A program made the position numbers and the translations under genes. Of a stretch of DNA of 64,000 nucleotides, positions 1-13,123 are shown piece after piece. This stretch comes from Cloeon dipterum (taxonomy: Eukaryota > Arthropoda > Insecta > Ephemeroptera > Baetidae): positions 29,684,335 to 29,748,334 of the forward strand of contig NC_088788.1 in NCBI RefSeq assembly GCF_949628265.1, written 5' to 3'. The notes under the pieces were generated by a model. That model was not told where the DNA came from. It saw only the letters and a list, made by a program, of their open reading frames with translations, and made no database searches. Within the stretch, counting starts at the first letter, position 1; the number at the start of each line of letters is the position of its first letter.

Positions 1-225
1 TAACGGCTTGGTGAAGAGCCATAGGCTAACATTTTAAGCAGCTGCACTGAAGTGTGATGCGTTTGAACACCACACCTGTTTAGTTCCTCTCCAAATGCAA
101 ACCTGTCACAAATAGTAGGAGTTGCATGCTGCATTCAGCCGCTTAATTTTGCACCTGTCTTAAACGACCACCCTGTCATGAAAACGAGGTCGTGTCACCC
201 CTCTAAAATCAATTAAATTATGCAG

Positions 226-569
226 GTGCGAGGTGACGCGGGTTCTCCTTTTGATGATCCTCCAACCAACGCCCCAGAAATTGACGCCCGAGCTTGGCAC
301 CTTGCTTGAAAAATACGCGTGGGCTGAGAATAACTCGCAATCAGGTAAGTTCTTGTTAGTAAGTCATTCCTACAAAAGCTGATGACTAACTCTACTCAGG
401 AATCTTGTCTGAAGAGCTTTTCCTGCTTCTGCAATCCGTGGTTATGGCCTGTCAGTCGAAAGACGTGGATGCTCTTCATTTATTGGAATCAGATCTGCAA
501 GAACTTCTCTCGCCAGAGCAAATGGATCTCATGCACATTCTCATCAGGTGCATGGTGTCAAAAATTTAA
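226..569 (+). CDS. 3' end of an unrecognised gene (last two exons)
   Basis: Two exons join cleanly: 226-344 (acceptor TGCAG before it, donor GTAAGT after it) and 400-569 (acceptor ctactcag). The split codon GGA spans the junction. The joined reading frame gives about 95 residues, Leu-rich and probably all helical, with [16 protein letters not shown] in the first exon and [21 protein letters not shown] in part of the second, ending TAA at 567-569. The composition suggests the C-terminal end of a large helical-repeat protein, but I do not recognise the family. The rest of the gene lies left of the window. An AATAAA at 724-729 gives a 3'UTR of about 170 nt. An alternative is that AG|GTGC near 546 is a donor and further exons follow, but no downstream continuation was found before the actin gene. 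Confidence 0.6.
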
Positions 570-745
570 TTATTTTCACATTCCTGAGTATTAACTATTA
601 GTTTTAATAATATATTTGTTAGCCTATAGCTATTTCTTGTTTGTAGACAATAATAATGTATTTGAAGAATATTCGTTTATCTTTTCAGTAAACCTGTATT
701 TATATTGTTTTAAAGGGTAGAGAAATAAAATAATATTATTTAAGA

Positions 746-1050
746 ATTTTATACATATTTATTGAAGCTTTGATCTTGAGAAGCTTGGATAATAATTTAT
801 TAATTACGAGTAGTTGACAAATGTCATGAAGTTTTGACCGCCCAAGCAGCCAAACGACCAAACATACACACCTACTAACAAAAAATGCATTCAAGATTGC
901 CCTGAGCGGGACCTTTTTGGAAATAATACTGGGCTACTAGGGCGATCACTTTGGTGGTGGTTCTGATTGTATGAACCCTACAGCCGGTGCACTTGCTTGG
1001 TTAAATATTCATATTTTACAATGGATTTAGATTGAGCTTGGAATGGACAA
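746..1050. other. Short intergenic stretch
   Basis: This separates the 3' end of the first gene from the 3' end of actin, which converge here. I see no coding frame, RNA gene or clear repeat in it. Confidence 0.5.
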
Positions 1051-1069
1051 GCACTTGTCTTTTGCAAAT

Positions 1070-1075
1070 TTTATT
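1070..1075 (-). terminator. Actin poly(A) signal
   Basis: AATAAA read on the minus strand (TTTATT on plus), about 255 nt past the actin stop codon. It gives a 3'UTR of normal length for an insect actin mRNA. Confidence 0.6.
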
Positions 1076-1329
1076 TCAATTTTAAGAACCCCCATAGTTA
1101 CGGTAACAGTCTCTTTCTCGTTGGTTGCGTCCAAGAAATTTGCGCGTTTTCAACTACGCAGACAAACTTGATGGAGGCAACAAACACACTTACAAAAGGC
1201 AAACAAGGAATGTTCCGAAGTGGGAAGGAGATTCTGCAGATATTGATAAAAAAAAACAAGATGGATTGAAGGGGGTTCTGCTGACTCGAACATAAGAGTA
1301 AATGTAGGAGAAAATATAGAGGAAAAAGC

Positions 1330-2840
<1,511 letters not shown>

Positions 2841-2848
2841 TTAGATTG

Positions 2849-3547
2849 CTGTAAACAGAGGATACGGCCAGGGTTACTCCTAGTTGCAATTAGCCAGCCG
2901 GTGGTTTGTCAAAGTGGGCGAAATTCGCGCGGCAGAACTAGCTGCTCACCGGCTTCACCGAATAGGGCAAATTGAAACCGAGAGTAGAGGCGGCGAACCC
3001 ACATTTACCACCCCACACACGTGGCCTAATAAAGACGAGCCACACCCAACCCCTGACAAGGAAAGTCTACGGACTAAAACCGCACGTTCGGTTTTCCTGT
3101 CTAGATTTAATTTTTGCGGCAGGATGTTTGGGCGAGTTTACAGGTCGTTTCTTACGGTTGAAAACAATTGAGAAAACAAATAACATTGCAGGCAGTTTGA
3201 AGTCGAATTATGAACGAGAGTTTAAAATATGTACTTGGAACTGTTTAATTAAAGAAAATAAAACGAATTTAACAAATAATAACATTGGAAAGCAGTGAAA
3301 AATAAATCATTTAAAAGTGCTCCGAGCATAATGGAATTAAATAATTAAATGCCTGAAAAAATTATGTAAGATGTAAGTAAAAAAATAAAAAACCGAATAA
3401 ATCGTTGGGAGAAGTGTACAAACTGCGAAGCGACCGATCCTGAAGAGTAAGTAATCCAAACAGCGGTGAACTGGGAGCAAGAACAACACTGACTCGCACG
3501 CGAACAATATTTCCGAACAAAACCAAAGAGTAAGGAAGAAACTTACA
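2849..3547 (-). other. Actin leader intron and end of leader exon
   Basis: On the minus strand a perfect donor, ACAAATTT|GTAAGT, ends a leader exon at 3547. An acceptor TTTACAG ends the intron at 2849, 17 nt before the ATG. The roughly 700-bp leader intron matches the leader introns known in many insect and vertebrate cytoplasmic actin genes. Plus-strand frames in this stretch are short and look like chance. Confidence 0.6.
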
Positions 3548-3641
3548 AATTTGTACAACTAATTACAAGATTCACACTGAAAGTGCCTCTAGGCCTTTCG
3601 AGAGCTCGATAGCGACTGAAGTTAAAGGGCCTGCTACGGCA

Positions 3642-3732
3642 CCAATATACAGGCAGCAGGACCCTGTGCATGCACTCCCCTCCCTCCCCCACCCCCCATT
3701 CGACCAATCGCAGTTCTCATTGCCTTTTTAGG
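3642..3732 (-). promoter_or_regulatory. Actin core promoter: CArG box, inverted CCAAT, TATA-like box
   Basis: Reading on the minus strand, a perfect CArG box CCTAAAAAGG (3723-3732) matches the SRF site CC(A/T)6GG. It is followed by an inverted CCAAT (3704-3708) and a TATA-like GTATATTGG (3642-3650). The start site is then expected near 3615, giving a leader exon of about 70 nt to the donor at 3547. SRF sites with CCAAT and TATA boxes are the known arrangement in actin promoters, so the order and spacing support the assignment. Confidence 0.65.
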
Positions 3733-6700
3733 AATTTGTCTGCACTCGTGTTACTGATAAAACAATTCGGTCACTGGGGTTTCGCTTGAATGCCATTAAT
3801 TTTTACTATAATTAGCAGAAATGGTTCCGATCAATGGACCTGCATTCGCGTAAGATAGAACATCATACTCAGTCGATCCGAGCTCTTGATACTCTAAAGA
3901 TTGCTGCACAAAAGAGCGGGAAATTTGCCAGAAAGGCAGGCAAGGATTTTCGAAAAGAATTTGGTTTGAATTTGCGGTTGACATCACCTCGAACAAAGAG
4001 TGAGTTTGCTCGGGTATATCGGGTATATAGGTATTAAGGCAGTAGGCAGAGCAGGCTGCCGCCATGACGAAACAGCCACCGGCTCGGAAGCATGGCGGCG
4101 GCATCTAATTTTGGACGCGACCGGCAACCACCTGCCGAAAATCCCGAAGCCGGCGTGTCCCACCTGTTAGGCGACCGATTGCACGAGCAGAAAATGTGTG
4201 AAAATCAGAAAATTTTAGCTTAGCCGGAAAACTGTCTAAAGAGCGCGAATGCCGGTTAACGCGAGGAGCCGGCGCCCATCTGAAGGAACGCCTCTTTTAT
4301 CTGTCAAAATTTCTGATAATATACCAGATTAGCGATTAGCTCGGCGATAATATTCAAGAGCAATCTTTGATTATTCATTTGATAATGTGCGGGAGACGAT
4401 ATGATACGAAATAGGCGAGATTTTAACATACCTTTTGAGCACTAAAGGACCAGCAGGAGAAGCCGCAACACAAACTTTGCCGCAAGTGAGCGAACGGTCG
4501 TTGAGCGAGGAGCGAAAGGCTCTCAGAAAATGGACTCGTCTAAGCGGGTGAATCCTGTTCGGCAAGTCCGACCGTTTAATTTCAAGCGCTAATGTTTCGG
4601 CGCAAAATCTCTATTCTGGACGTTTTTAGTGAGTATAGTTTCCTGAAGAAACGAATTCGGGCCAACAATTAAAAACAATTAATGAATGGCACGAATCTAC
4701 AACCTGCGAAACTCCCCTCAACAGAATGAGACAGGCCCTCCGTCACAACTCCACAACGTAACCATATATGGGCATAAAACGCATGAGGCATTCTGATTGG
4801 CTGAACGGCGAGACGCCGGTCGCCGGTACGTTGAAACCGTTTGCTGGATGGCTTGGCTAGTGGCGGACTGGCGGTTCTAAGTTCTAAATCGCCGAACAGC
4901 CAGTGACACGTTTGCATAATTATTTTGATGCATCTCGTCTTTGATCACGGCTCCGAGGCTAGCCGATCGCTTCGATCACAGCTGCCGCGCGAAATTCTTG
5001 CGAATTTTTCATGCCACACCCCTAAACGACACAGTCAATAAGCCGGGAGTCGGGATTCCCTCGCATTCCTTACGCGACATAAAAAATGTTAACACGTAGT
5101 GTGTCCCTATTTTTTCCTAATAATATCAACAGGGCTGCTGTAAAATAAAAGAGATGAGGAATATCGGCGCTATGAGGGGGATAGGAATGCAGCAAGGGCC
5201 GCGTTGAGCAGAGAAATTATTAATATAAAAAGGTGCACTGGGAAGAGAGGGCAGTGGGGTGTGTCTCTACCGGATAATCAATACTTGTGCTTGGATCTCT
5301 CATCTTATGCCAAACTACTACGTACCCCACGTCAATTATTTTGTATTTAAATAAAAATCGTGGTGGACAAAGTTCACAGAGAATCGATGCCAAAATTCAA
5401 AATAATTGATCTTATCAATAATTAAACGCGAACAAAAGCACATGATTTTCTCTTTGGCTGCCTCACACAGGACGACGACAGTGAATTCCAATTTGAAGAA
5501 TTGAGGTCATATTAAAATCTTGGCCATTTAAATTAATTTCACATTTATTTCTAGTTACGAGTAGCTATAAACAATATAATTATTATTATTGATCGATCAT
5601 GGATATGAAATAATATTATTTATTGTTATTACTAAACCATTAATAAATAATATTTCAATAAAGTATTTTTCGACGATTTGAAAACAAGGTGTTGGTAAAA
5701 ATACTATCTGGGCCAGGAAAGGAAATTATGGTTTCCTAAGTTTCTTTTCTTTGTTGTTGCACGACGCAAATAAGAAAATAATTTCAACCAGCAAACAAAA
5801 AATGAAGGTGGCATTGAGCGTTACAATTTTCCGCCAAAAGCTCGCCATGCATGTGGAGATAAAAATGGCCTTTCAGTGAAGAGACGACATTTTTCTTATT
5901 TTTACCCCTGGCATTCTTATACCAGAGAGTCCAATACTCTTCTGGACAATGGCAGCCGGGCACAGAAGGTGTTGTTCTCTTCTCTCCCAGGATATTATAT
6001 CAGCAGCCAGGGAGCACCTGTCTCTCCTAAAAAGCTATTCGCCGGCAGCAGTTGGCGTCAAAAGCAACAGTCAACGGACTTTTTGTGTTTTTCCACGCGC
6101 CTATTTATGGAGAATAAATGCCAAGCAGCCTCATGCTTCATGGTACACTCAAGACCAAGATGGTAAGGCTGGGATGAATGCGCTTGGACACTAAAAATTC
6201 ATTCAAATCACGCTGCTCTTAGAGGATACTGTGTAAAAGAAAACTCTAGATGGAATCCAAAATGGCAACAAGACGAAAAGTTGTTTAGTGCAGCTTGACA
6301 AATTTGGAAAGGGACAATATATTAGAATTAGATACCAAATTTGAGCATCGAAAAATTGACACATATTTAGAAGTAAATAATAAATTTCAGAAAATAAATG
6401 GCTACTCTATGTGGTAAAATTAAATTTGGATGGCCAGATATCAGTGGCTCATTGTCGGTTTCTTAAATTTAAAGACTGTGTTGTGTATTTATTTTCTGTT
6501 TTGAATTACTTCTTCATTTTCACTATTTTAACTATCTTCACTTGATATTTTCAAACCAATTTAAGTGCGTTTTTAATGATTTACTAATTATTACCTTCAA
6601 AAACATCATGATGGAAAATAAATCAACTGTCCACGTTTAAGGAATGAAAAACATGAGATGGCAAACTTCGGCTCGTTCAAGATCAAGAGAAGAGGGCAGA

Positions 6701-9700
6701 AATAAGTGTGTCTAGTGTTCACCTTCTGAATTAATAATTATGCAAATCTACTGAAAACACCAACACCTATGTGATCCAATTTTAATATGGGCAGAGAACA
6801 TCACTAGTAGATTTGCATGAGCTAAAATATTTCCTTTCAACTTTCCTGCTCGCAGCGAGTCCGTGTCTTTCTTTCGCCTTCTCTACAGTTATAAAATCTC
6901 TAAAATCCCCTCTTCCTTTCACATTCTCGACGCGCTCTTCGAGGTTCAAAATCTGCTCACGAAGTTGACCACAATAAACAATAATTATTGCCAACAACGA
7001 AACCAATGTCGACCAGTACTCCCACACCGGCCAACGATTTCTGCACGTCTGGACCGCGTGCGCGCATTACCTAAAGGTGGTTAATCAAACTAAGAAATGT
7101 TACACAATAATGATTTCAACGAATATACTGTCGTTAAGAGAGTGAAAAAGTTGAATTTAAGCCATTGTCACGATGTTTTTGTTTTTTCGATTTCGAAAGT
7201 TTGTTTTATAAATTCAAAAATTACACTACAAAGGAAATTTACAGTCAGCACAGAATTTATGAATTCAAAATTGCCTGAAATTCTCAACCCTTGAATGCGA
7301 GATGTGTGCGAAAATCTGGCGAGCCCATATTATTGAGAGCGAGCGCGCCACCTTGACCCAGAATGAGAGCGCGAGAGGAGCAGGATAAAAAGAATTATGT
7401 CAACTCTCCATATAAGGCTGGCAGGCACCTAACGGGCCGTGAATACGCGAGACGAATAAACGAAAGCAAAAGTGCGAGTGGGTAAAAAGCTAAAAGTATG
7501 AACGAACACAAGCTCGCGTCTGGCGTGGAAAAAGCAGCCCCCGCGGCTCATTGATCTGCCAACGAGATCGGCCGTCTGGCTGCGGCGCGCCGACTAACAG
7601 TGGTTTGCAGCCGCAGAACAAAAGACCGGGGTGGACGCATCTGCGAATTTTAATTAGTGCGGCGGCCGTCTGGGCGTGTCGTCAGCCTCTAATCACAACA
7701 TGCTAATATTTGTCTACTCAGTTTACACTAATTTGCTGTCTCTCAAGCTTAAATTGAATGCGATTGCTTCAGCCAGGGTTAATTAATCCTGGCATGCCTC
7801 TATTATATCGTGTTCAGTGAACAGGGTTGTTTCGAAATTTGTGATGTAAGAAAATTTTTCAATAAAAAGCTAACCTTGAAGAGCCCCTGAAATTGATCCA
7901 CAGTTTTACGGCACCCCTTGTATGGTTGAAACATTTAATGTGACCATGACCCTTGTTTTTTAGATGATCACTATGGTTTTTACTACATTTAAAAAAAGTT
8001 TCACATATATGTAACTTCTGTGATAAACTTATCAACTTCAATACCATTTCCTCAACTGTGATTAGAACAATCTAACCTAGTTTCAAACTGCGAAAGCTAT
8101 ATAACGCAAAGTGAACTTTCAACTCCTTATTTCATTTGATGCAAACTTTTTTTGTGATATTCATTCTGTCAATAAAAATCTTAAACTGTTGAGCTCAAAT
8201 TAATAAGTTTTAAAATGCATTTACTTCAGTTGACTCATTAACTTTGTCACCTGATGTTTCACGGGAAGGAAATAAAATATCTTAACACCATATATAAGTC
8301 TCCAACAACCTTGTAGCAACAAAAATTGTAGTTGTTTTTACTTGTTCATTCTTCCTGCAAGGCAAACGCAGTTTGAAATCAATTCAATTTAAGAATTTAA
8401 AATATTCTTAATATTTTATAATTATAGTTGTTGTTTCATTTAGTTATGTACTTATTTCACAGTTAATAATGCATTTTAAGTTTCGAAGAAAGCCAACAAA
8501 CCGAAAATAAAAATTTCTCTTCGTAATTGAGTGTTGTTTTATTTAGTAAGAGAAGCCCTAATTGCCATTGACACCTCATTAATGAACATCCGAAACAAAC
8601 CTAAGCCCTGGTTTCTTAGGTGCTGTACAATCGCACACAGGATGAAAGTGCGCGCGGCTTGTGTTTTTGATTTCTCTGCTTCTGTCAGATCTCGACCGTT
8701 ATTGTTAAACTCTCCCACAGCAGTAAAATAACATCCCGCAGTATTAATACAAAAACATCAATACTCGCATCTCTCTCAAGACCTAAAATACGAAAACTTT
8801 TATATTTTGGCGTTTCACTGGCGGTTGTGGTGTGGTGTAAACTTCACCTTGATAATGAATGAGAGAATTTCTGTTGAGATTTTTCTCATCAATCTTTGTG
8901 TGCGCATTTCAATATTAGCTGGCGGTGGAAATGAGTCCTAAGGGTACCCAAGCGAGAGAAACTCGATCAGAATATGCGCGATGAAATTGGGAATTATGAG
9001 CACTCAATGTGGATCATCAAACTGCGAAGCAGACGAGGAAGGAGCGAGGATTATTGTTGAGCATGCATTCGACAGGCGCCTAGCTGGTAGATGGAGATGA
9101 GAGACTCATTAGGCAAAATCGAAATTGCCGCTTGTAATTTCCGAAACAGCGGTTCAGAAAATTAGATGCGCGTGAAAACAGCTGGTTAATTCGTAGTGTT
9201 AATTAGATGAGTATAAAATTGAATGGGTTATTGATTTCTGTTTTTAGCGCAAAGCAATTATTGTCAAATACTTTCCAGTTTTAATGGCTCGTAACGATAA
9301 CACCAGCTAGTTCACAGGGAACCTTTTTACTTTTCTTCTGTCGTTAATCATAAATCTCGGCAGTTAAAAATTTTAATATTTATTATATGATCCTGCATTT
9401 TGGAGACTGATGCTCAACATGTTAATATTTTATAACTGATCTTGCTGATCTTCCAGTCAACATTTGTGAATTTTATTGCCTCATGCATTTTTATTGATTT
9501 AGGTTTAAAGTTTATTGTTTTTTCTACAATATTTACTCAAGCATTGATCTCATCCCATGTGTGCTATTACATCACTGCCGAATCTAACGACTGATTAGAC
9601 GAAGCACTAGAGCACCAGATTTAGCGTGCACAATCGCATATCCACTGAGCAGCAATTTTTGCGCCTTTTTTGCGGTAAGCGTCTTGATGTGTCATCATTT

Positions 9701-11940
9701 TGGGCCGTTGGAGTGGCCTTCAGAACATACTATATGCGCCTGATAAATTGCAAACGGCGGCACATCCTCTATCATTAGATCATCCATCCTTTCAACCGTC
9801 ATCCTTCCGAATAATCCATCCGCATACACAGAACGCCTCTAAAATAAACATTTGGCATCCGCGGAGGATTACATGTCCACAATGCATTGTGAAATCTAAG
9901 AATTTGGTGCATTAAGAGAACCATATCAATTCCTCGTGGTGCTTGGTTTTTCACTGAAGACAACATGTGCGGTTTATACCCGTATTCTCAACTTTTCCTT
10001 TTCACTTTTTATCGGTGAGAGAAAAGAAATTTGGGCCATGAAATTATCAAGCTCGCGTCACTTCAGAACAAAACAAGGTGAAATAATAATTTCCCAAGAG
10101 CGGCGGAAAAAACAAGCTAAAGGTGGAAGTTTCTAGATTACGGCCAGCCTTGCTCCACATGTTAAAACCAAGGAGAATAAGATAAGAAAAATTGTAATAT
10201 TTGATCAAATAAGTGAAAAATGTGCTCAACAGGTGTACAAATAGTAAAGCATCTTTATTCCACTCAAACTAACATTTTTATTTTACCGAAATTATTTTCT
10301 ATATTTGCTTCACAAACGTAATAAAGGTAAAATTTAAAATCAGTTAGATATAATAGCTACCAGCCAACGCATATAGAATTAAACAAACAAGTAAGGTAAT
10401 GTATTTATACTCAAAAGCAGGACAATAAAACAAGACCTTCCTCCTTCCTTGAAATTGAAAATAAATTTGTTCGCAAGCCTGGAAAGCTAAGTGCGAAAAT
10501 ATAGCTTTGACGCCTTGACCCACAAAATGTGTGCACATGGCGCTTTGGCGACGACGCTGCGTTTTACTCTTCAAGTGTTGACCCTGGCCAGGGTCGATTT
10601 TACTCCAGTGCTGATCATCGCCAAATATAGTGATGTGGATGCTATAAGTATGAGCCAATCAATTATTATCCACGCTCCGCTTGAAGGCAAAGACATTTCA
10701 CTTTTAACGCCTTTTACGTGCGAGGGTGTTTGCTAGCACGACGACCTCAAAAGGACACGCGTCGATTATAGCAACTAAATGCACAATGCAAAGCGACAGA
10801 TTTTGTTTGTCGGACCAAAAATTCTTCGTGTGTTCTGCTCTTTTAAATTGACATAAAATTAGAAACACTTAAAATAAAATTAGAATCATATTTAAAAATC
10901 AAGTAAAGCAGATTGAGGTTGTGAAACTACTAAATCCGGGTGTGTAGTTTTTTGTTGCTCAACATTTTTATTGTTCAGAAGATTTTGAAGTTTTCTAAAT
11001 ATAAGTAATGATATTGTGTATTTTAATGTTTCAATATTTTACTGTCTGAAACGCATATTATACCAAATCTCATTGTTGAATCTATTTAGATGAAATTCAC
11101 CCGACGGTTCAAACCTTCCTATTAACCTTAACTAAGTGAGCGATATAATAATGCTGTAGAATATATATTAATATTGAAGAGAAGCCAACCGAATCCATTA
11201 GGGCGGACACAGGGTGCGCGAGATCAAGGACTAAGCAAATAGAGCACTCGCAGAATTATTCCCACAAGCATGATTTGCACCGCCTAATTCAATGAGAAGA
11301 GAACTACGCAAACTCATGTGATTCTATTTGTCATGTCATTTCAGCACAATTGGACTGCATGCAGAGTGTGCCACAATTTCGCAAACAAGCGAGCACCATA
11401 TCTGCATTGAATTTGTGGCAAATCAGTCAATATATTTTTCTGGTGTTTACTTTGGGGCCCTTTTTGCAATAAAAGAGACATATTGCCATTTTATATTTTC
11501 ACTTATCCTTTTTTGAAGATATGTGTAGATTGGCACAACATGGCAAGTGACTAATGGACTTAAAATAGCCGCTGTTTACTACCGTAATATCACCAGGCAC
11601 TTCTATATTGTTATCTCTAAAACGTTCACTTTTTAATACTTATCATTCATAAATCAATACTTATTAAGTGATATATTATATGATTGCTTATTAATCTTCT
11701 TCTACCCTTAAATTAAACTTTCTAAATTTCAAGCATTTTAATTTAACCTAATGGATAAGGTCACTATACATTCTTTTGGATCATGCCAACAATTTGAAAT
11801 CAATGCCTTAACAACAACCACTCTGGCCATGAATTATGTATTTTTTTAAATTTACCTTTTTATAAATTATAAACTCAATTCTCAATTACTTGATGAAAGA
11901 AGACACCAAAATGGTGTAATTTGCATTATTTTTTTTTAAC
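3733..11940. other. 8-kb gene-free stretch upstream of actin
   Basis: I find no frame with a credible product, no pair of exons that join in phase, and no tRNA- or rRNA-like sequence. The listed open frames are under 110 codons, have no domain and no codon bias. The stretch alternates AT-rich tracts with GC-richer islands, for example near 4.4-4.9 kb and 7.3-7.7 kb, which could be regulatory DNA for actin or the secreted-protein gene. That is only a guess. Confidence 0.5.
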
Positions 11941-12315
11941 TCTGCTCAGCACAACTTGTGGGCTATGAGCTCACCGAATCCTAATAACACCACCAAGCGG
12001 ATAACATGGGCCCCGAGTGGCCGCAGAGGAGCTTGGGCCCAATGTGGCCATCTTTTTGCCTCTCCGCACCGAAGTCTTTTATTCCCTAAAGCCGCTGGAA
12101 TGGTGCAAAAAACAGCAAGTAGTGGTGAGTCGACGCCGGTGCGCCCCCCAGCCCGTTGGGCTTTTTGAGTATTCATTTCGATTCACTCAACTAAGCACCT
12201 TGTGCCGTCTCTGACATTGGGCAGCCAGTATATTAGATCCCTGAATGAACTGCTCAATATATATCTCCCATTGCTTTGACACTCCTGAGAACGCCTTGAG
12301 ACCAGAATGCAATCG
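11941..12315 (-). repeat. Interspersed repeat, copy A
   Basis: The copy is read on the minus strand. It shares long blocks with copies B, C and D: a head with CTCAGGAGTGTCAAAGCAAT and GGGAGAT, a middle with CCAGCGGCTTTAGGGA, and a tail with GGCCACTCGG, ATGTTATCCGCTTGGTGG, GAGCTCATAG and GCTGAGCAGA. It has no coding capacity. Size, dispersal in both orientations and lack of protein suggest a SINE or small non-autonomous DNA element. I could not find a clear tRNA B box, poly(A) tail or target duplication. Confidence 0.75.
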
Positions 12316-12385
12316 CAGACAAAGTTATAAATATGAGGAAATACGTTAATATATTCCTTTTGCAATATCTACAAAATTTTGCGTC

Positions 12386-12414
12386 AAAAATACTTGATAT
12401 AGTCAAGTATTTTT
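12386..12414. promoter_or_regulatory. Perfect 12-bp palindrome upstream of the secreted-protein gene
   Basis: AAAAATACTTGA (12386-12397), a 5-nt spacer, then its exact reverse complement (12403-12414). It lies about 40 bp upstream of the TATA box at 12452. It could be a dimeric transcription-factor site; the factor is unknown. Confidence 0.5.
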
Positions 12415-12451
12415 TAGCACCCTGTCGCTTTGCTGATTGGAGTAAACCTGG

Positions 12452-12459
12452 TATAAATA
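12452..12459 (+). promoter_or_regulatory. TATA box
   Basis: TATAAATA lies 75 bp upstream of the ATG of the two-exon secreted-protein gene. A start site near 12483 gives a 5'UTR of about 45 nt, which fits a short, strongly expressed insect gene. Confidence 0.7.
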
Positions 12460-12526
12460 CGCACAAACGGCTCAAGTGCGTATCAAAGGTTGTCGAGTCT
12501 CGAAGCCAGCTAGAAGCACAACAAAA

Positions 12527-12983
12527 ATGAATAAGGTAAAAATATTGGGTAAATGTTCTCGAAATGTTCCAAAATTTTAAAACGGTTTAAATTTTTCAGG
12601 CAATCGCGATCGGAATCATTGCAGCTCTAATAGCATTGTGCAACTGTTTGCCTACTAACGAGGACAACAGGCCTCAGGGTGTAGCATTTTCCGCGGAAGG
12701 CGCCAGTGCAACGCCCGCTGCCTCGACCCAAAGGTTGCCTCCTGTGAGGGCGAGCAGCACTACACCCGCATCTCCTGCAAGGCCCTCATCCCCCAACCCT
12801 CCTCCGAGGCCCGCCTTGACTCCTGCTGCTGCTGCTGCTGCCACTACTGCAAAAACTGTTCCTGCGACAGCCACTAATACCGCAAAACCGGTCCCTGCAC
12901 CTAAAGCTCCGACAGTCAACACCACAGGATGCACCATGACTAAGGGTACAAGCCCTGCACCAAAAGCACAGACCAAGCACTAG
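12527..12983 (+). CDS. Small secreted Ala/Pro/Thr-rich protein (130 aa, two exons)
   Basis: Exon 1 codes only Met-Asn-Lys (12527-12535, donor GTAAAA). Exon 2 is 12600-12983, after a 64-bp intron ending TTTTTCAG. The joined protein starts MNKAIAIGIIAALIALCNCL, a good signal peptide of about 20 residues. The mature part is low-complexity, rich in Ala, Pro, Thr and Ser, with a GCT-repeat-coded alanine run (TPAAAAAATT), repeated PAPKAP-like units and one Cys near the C-terminus. Such composition is common in insect cuticle, salivary, silk-like or mucin-like secreted proteins. Many Ser/Thr residues beside Pro could be O-glycosylated. A TATA box lies upstream and AATAAA at 13118-13123. A tiny first coding exon is frequent in insect secreted and cuticular genes. 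I do not recognise an exact family. Confidence 0.8.
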
Positions 12984-13117
12984 TCTTGACTGTTATGATA
13001 TTAACCTGTAAAATATCAGTTTTGATGCACAAAATATTTATTTATTTCCTTCCATTGTAGGTAGTTGTGAACGTTGCATTATGCACTTAGAACTGCCGTA
13101 TTTTAAATTTCAAAGAA

Positions 13118-13123
13118 AATAAA
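13118..13123 (+). terminator. Poly(A) signal of the secreted-protein gene
   Basis: AATAAA about 135 nt after the stop codon at 12981-12983. Confidence 0.6.
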
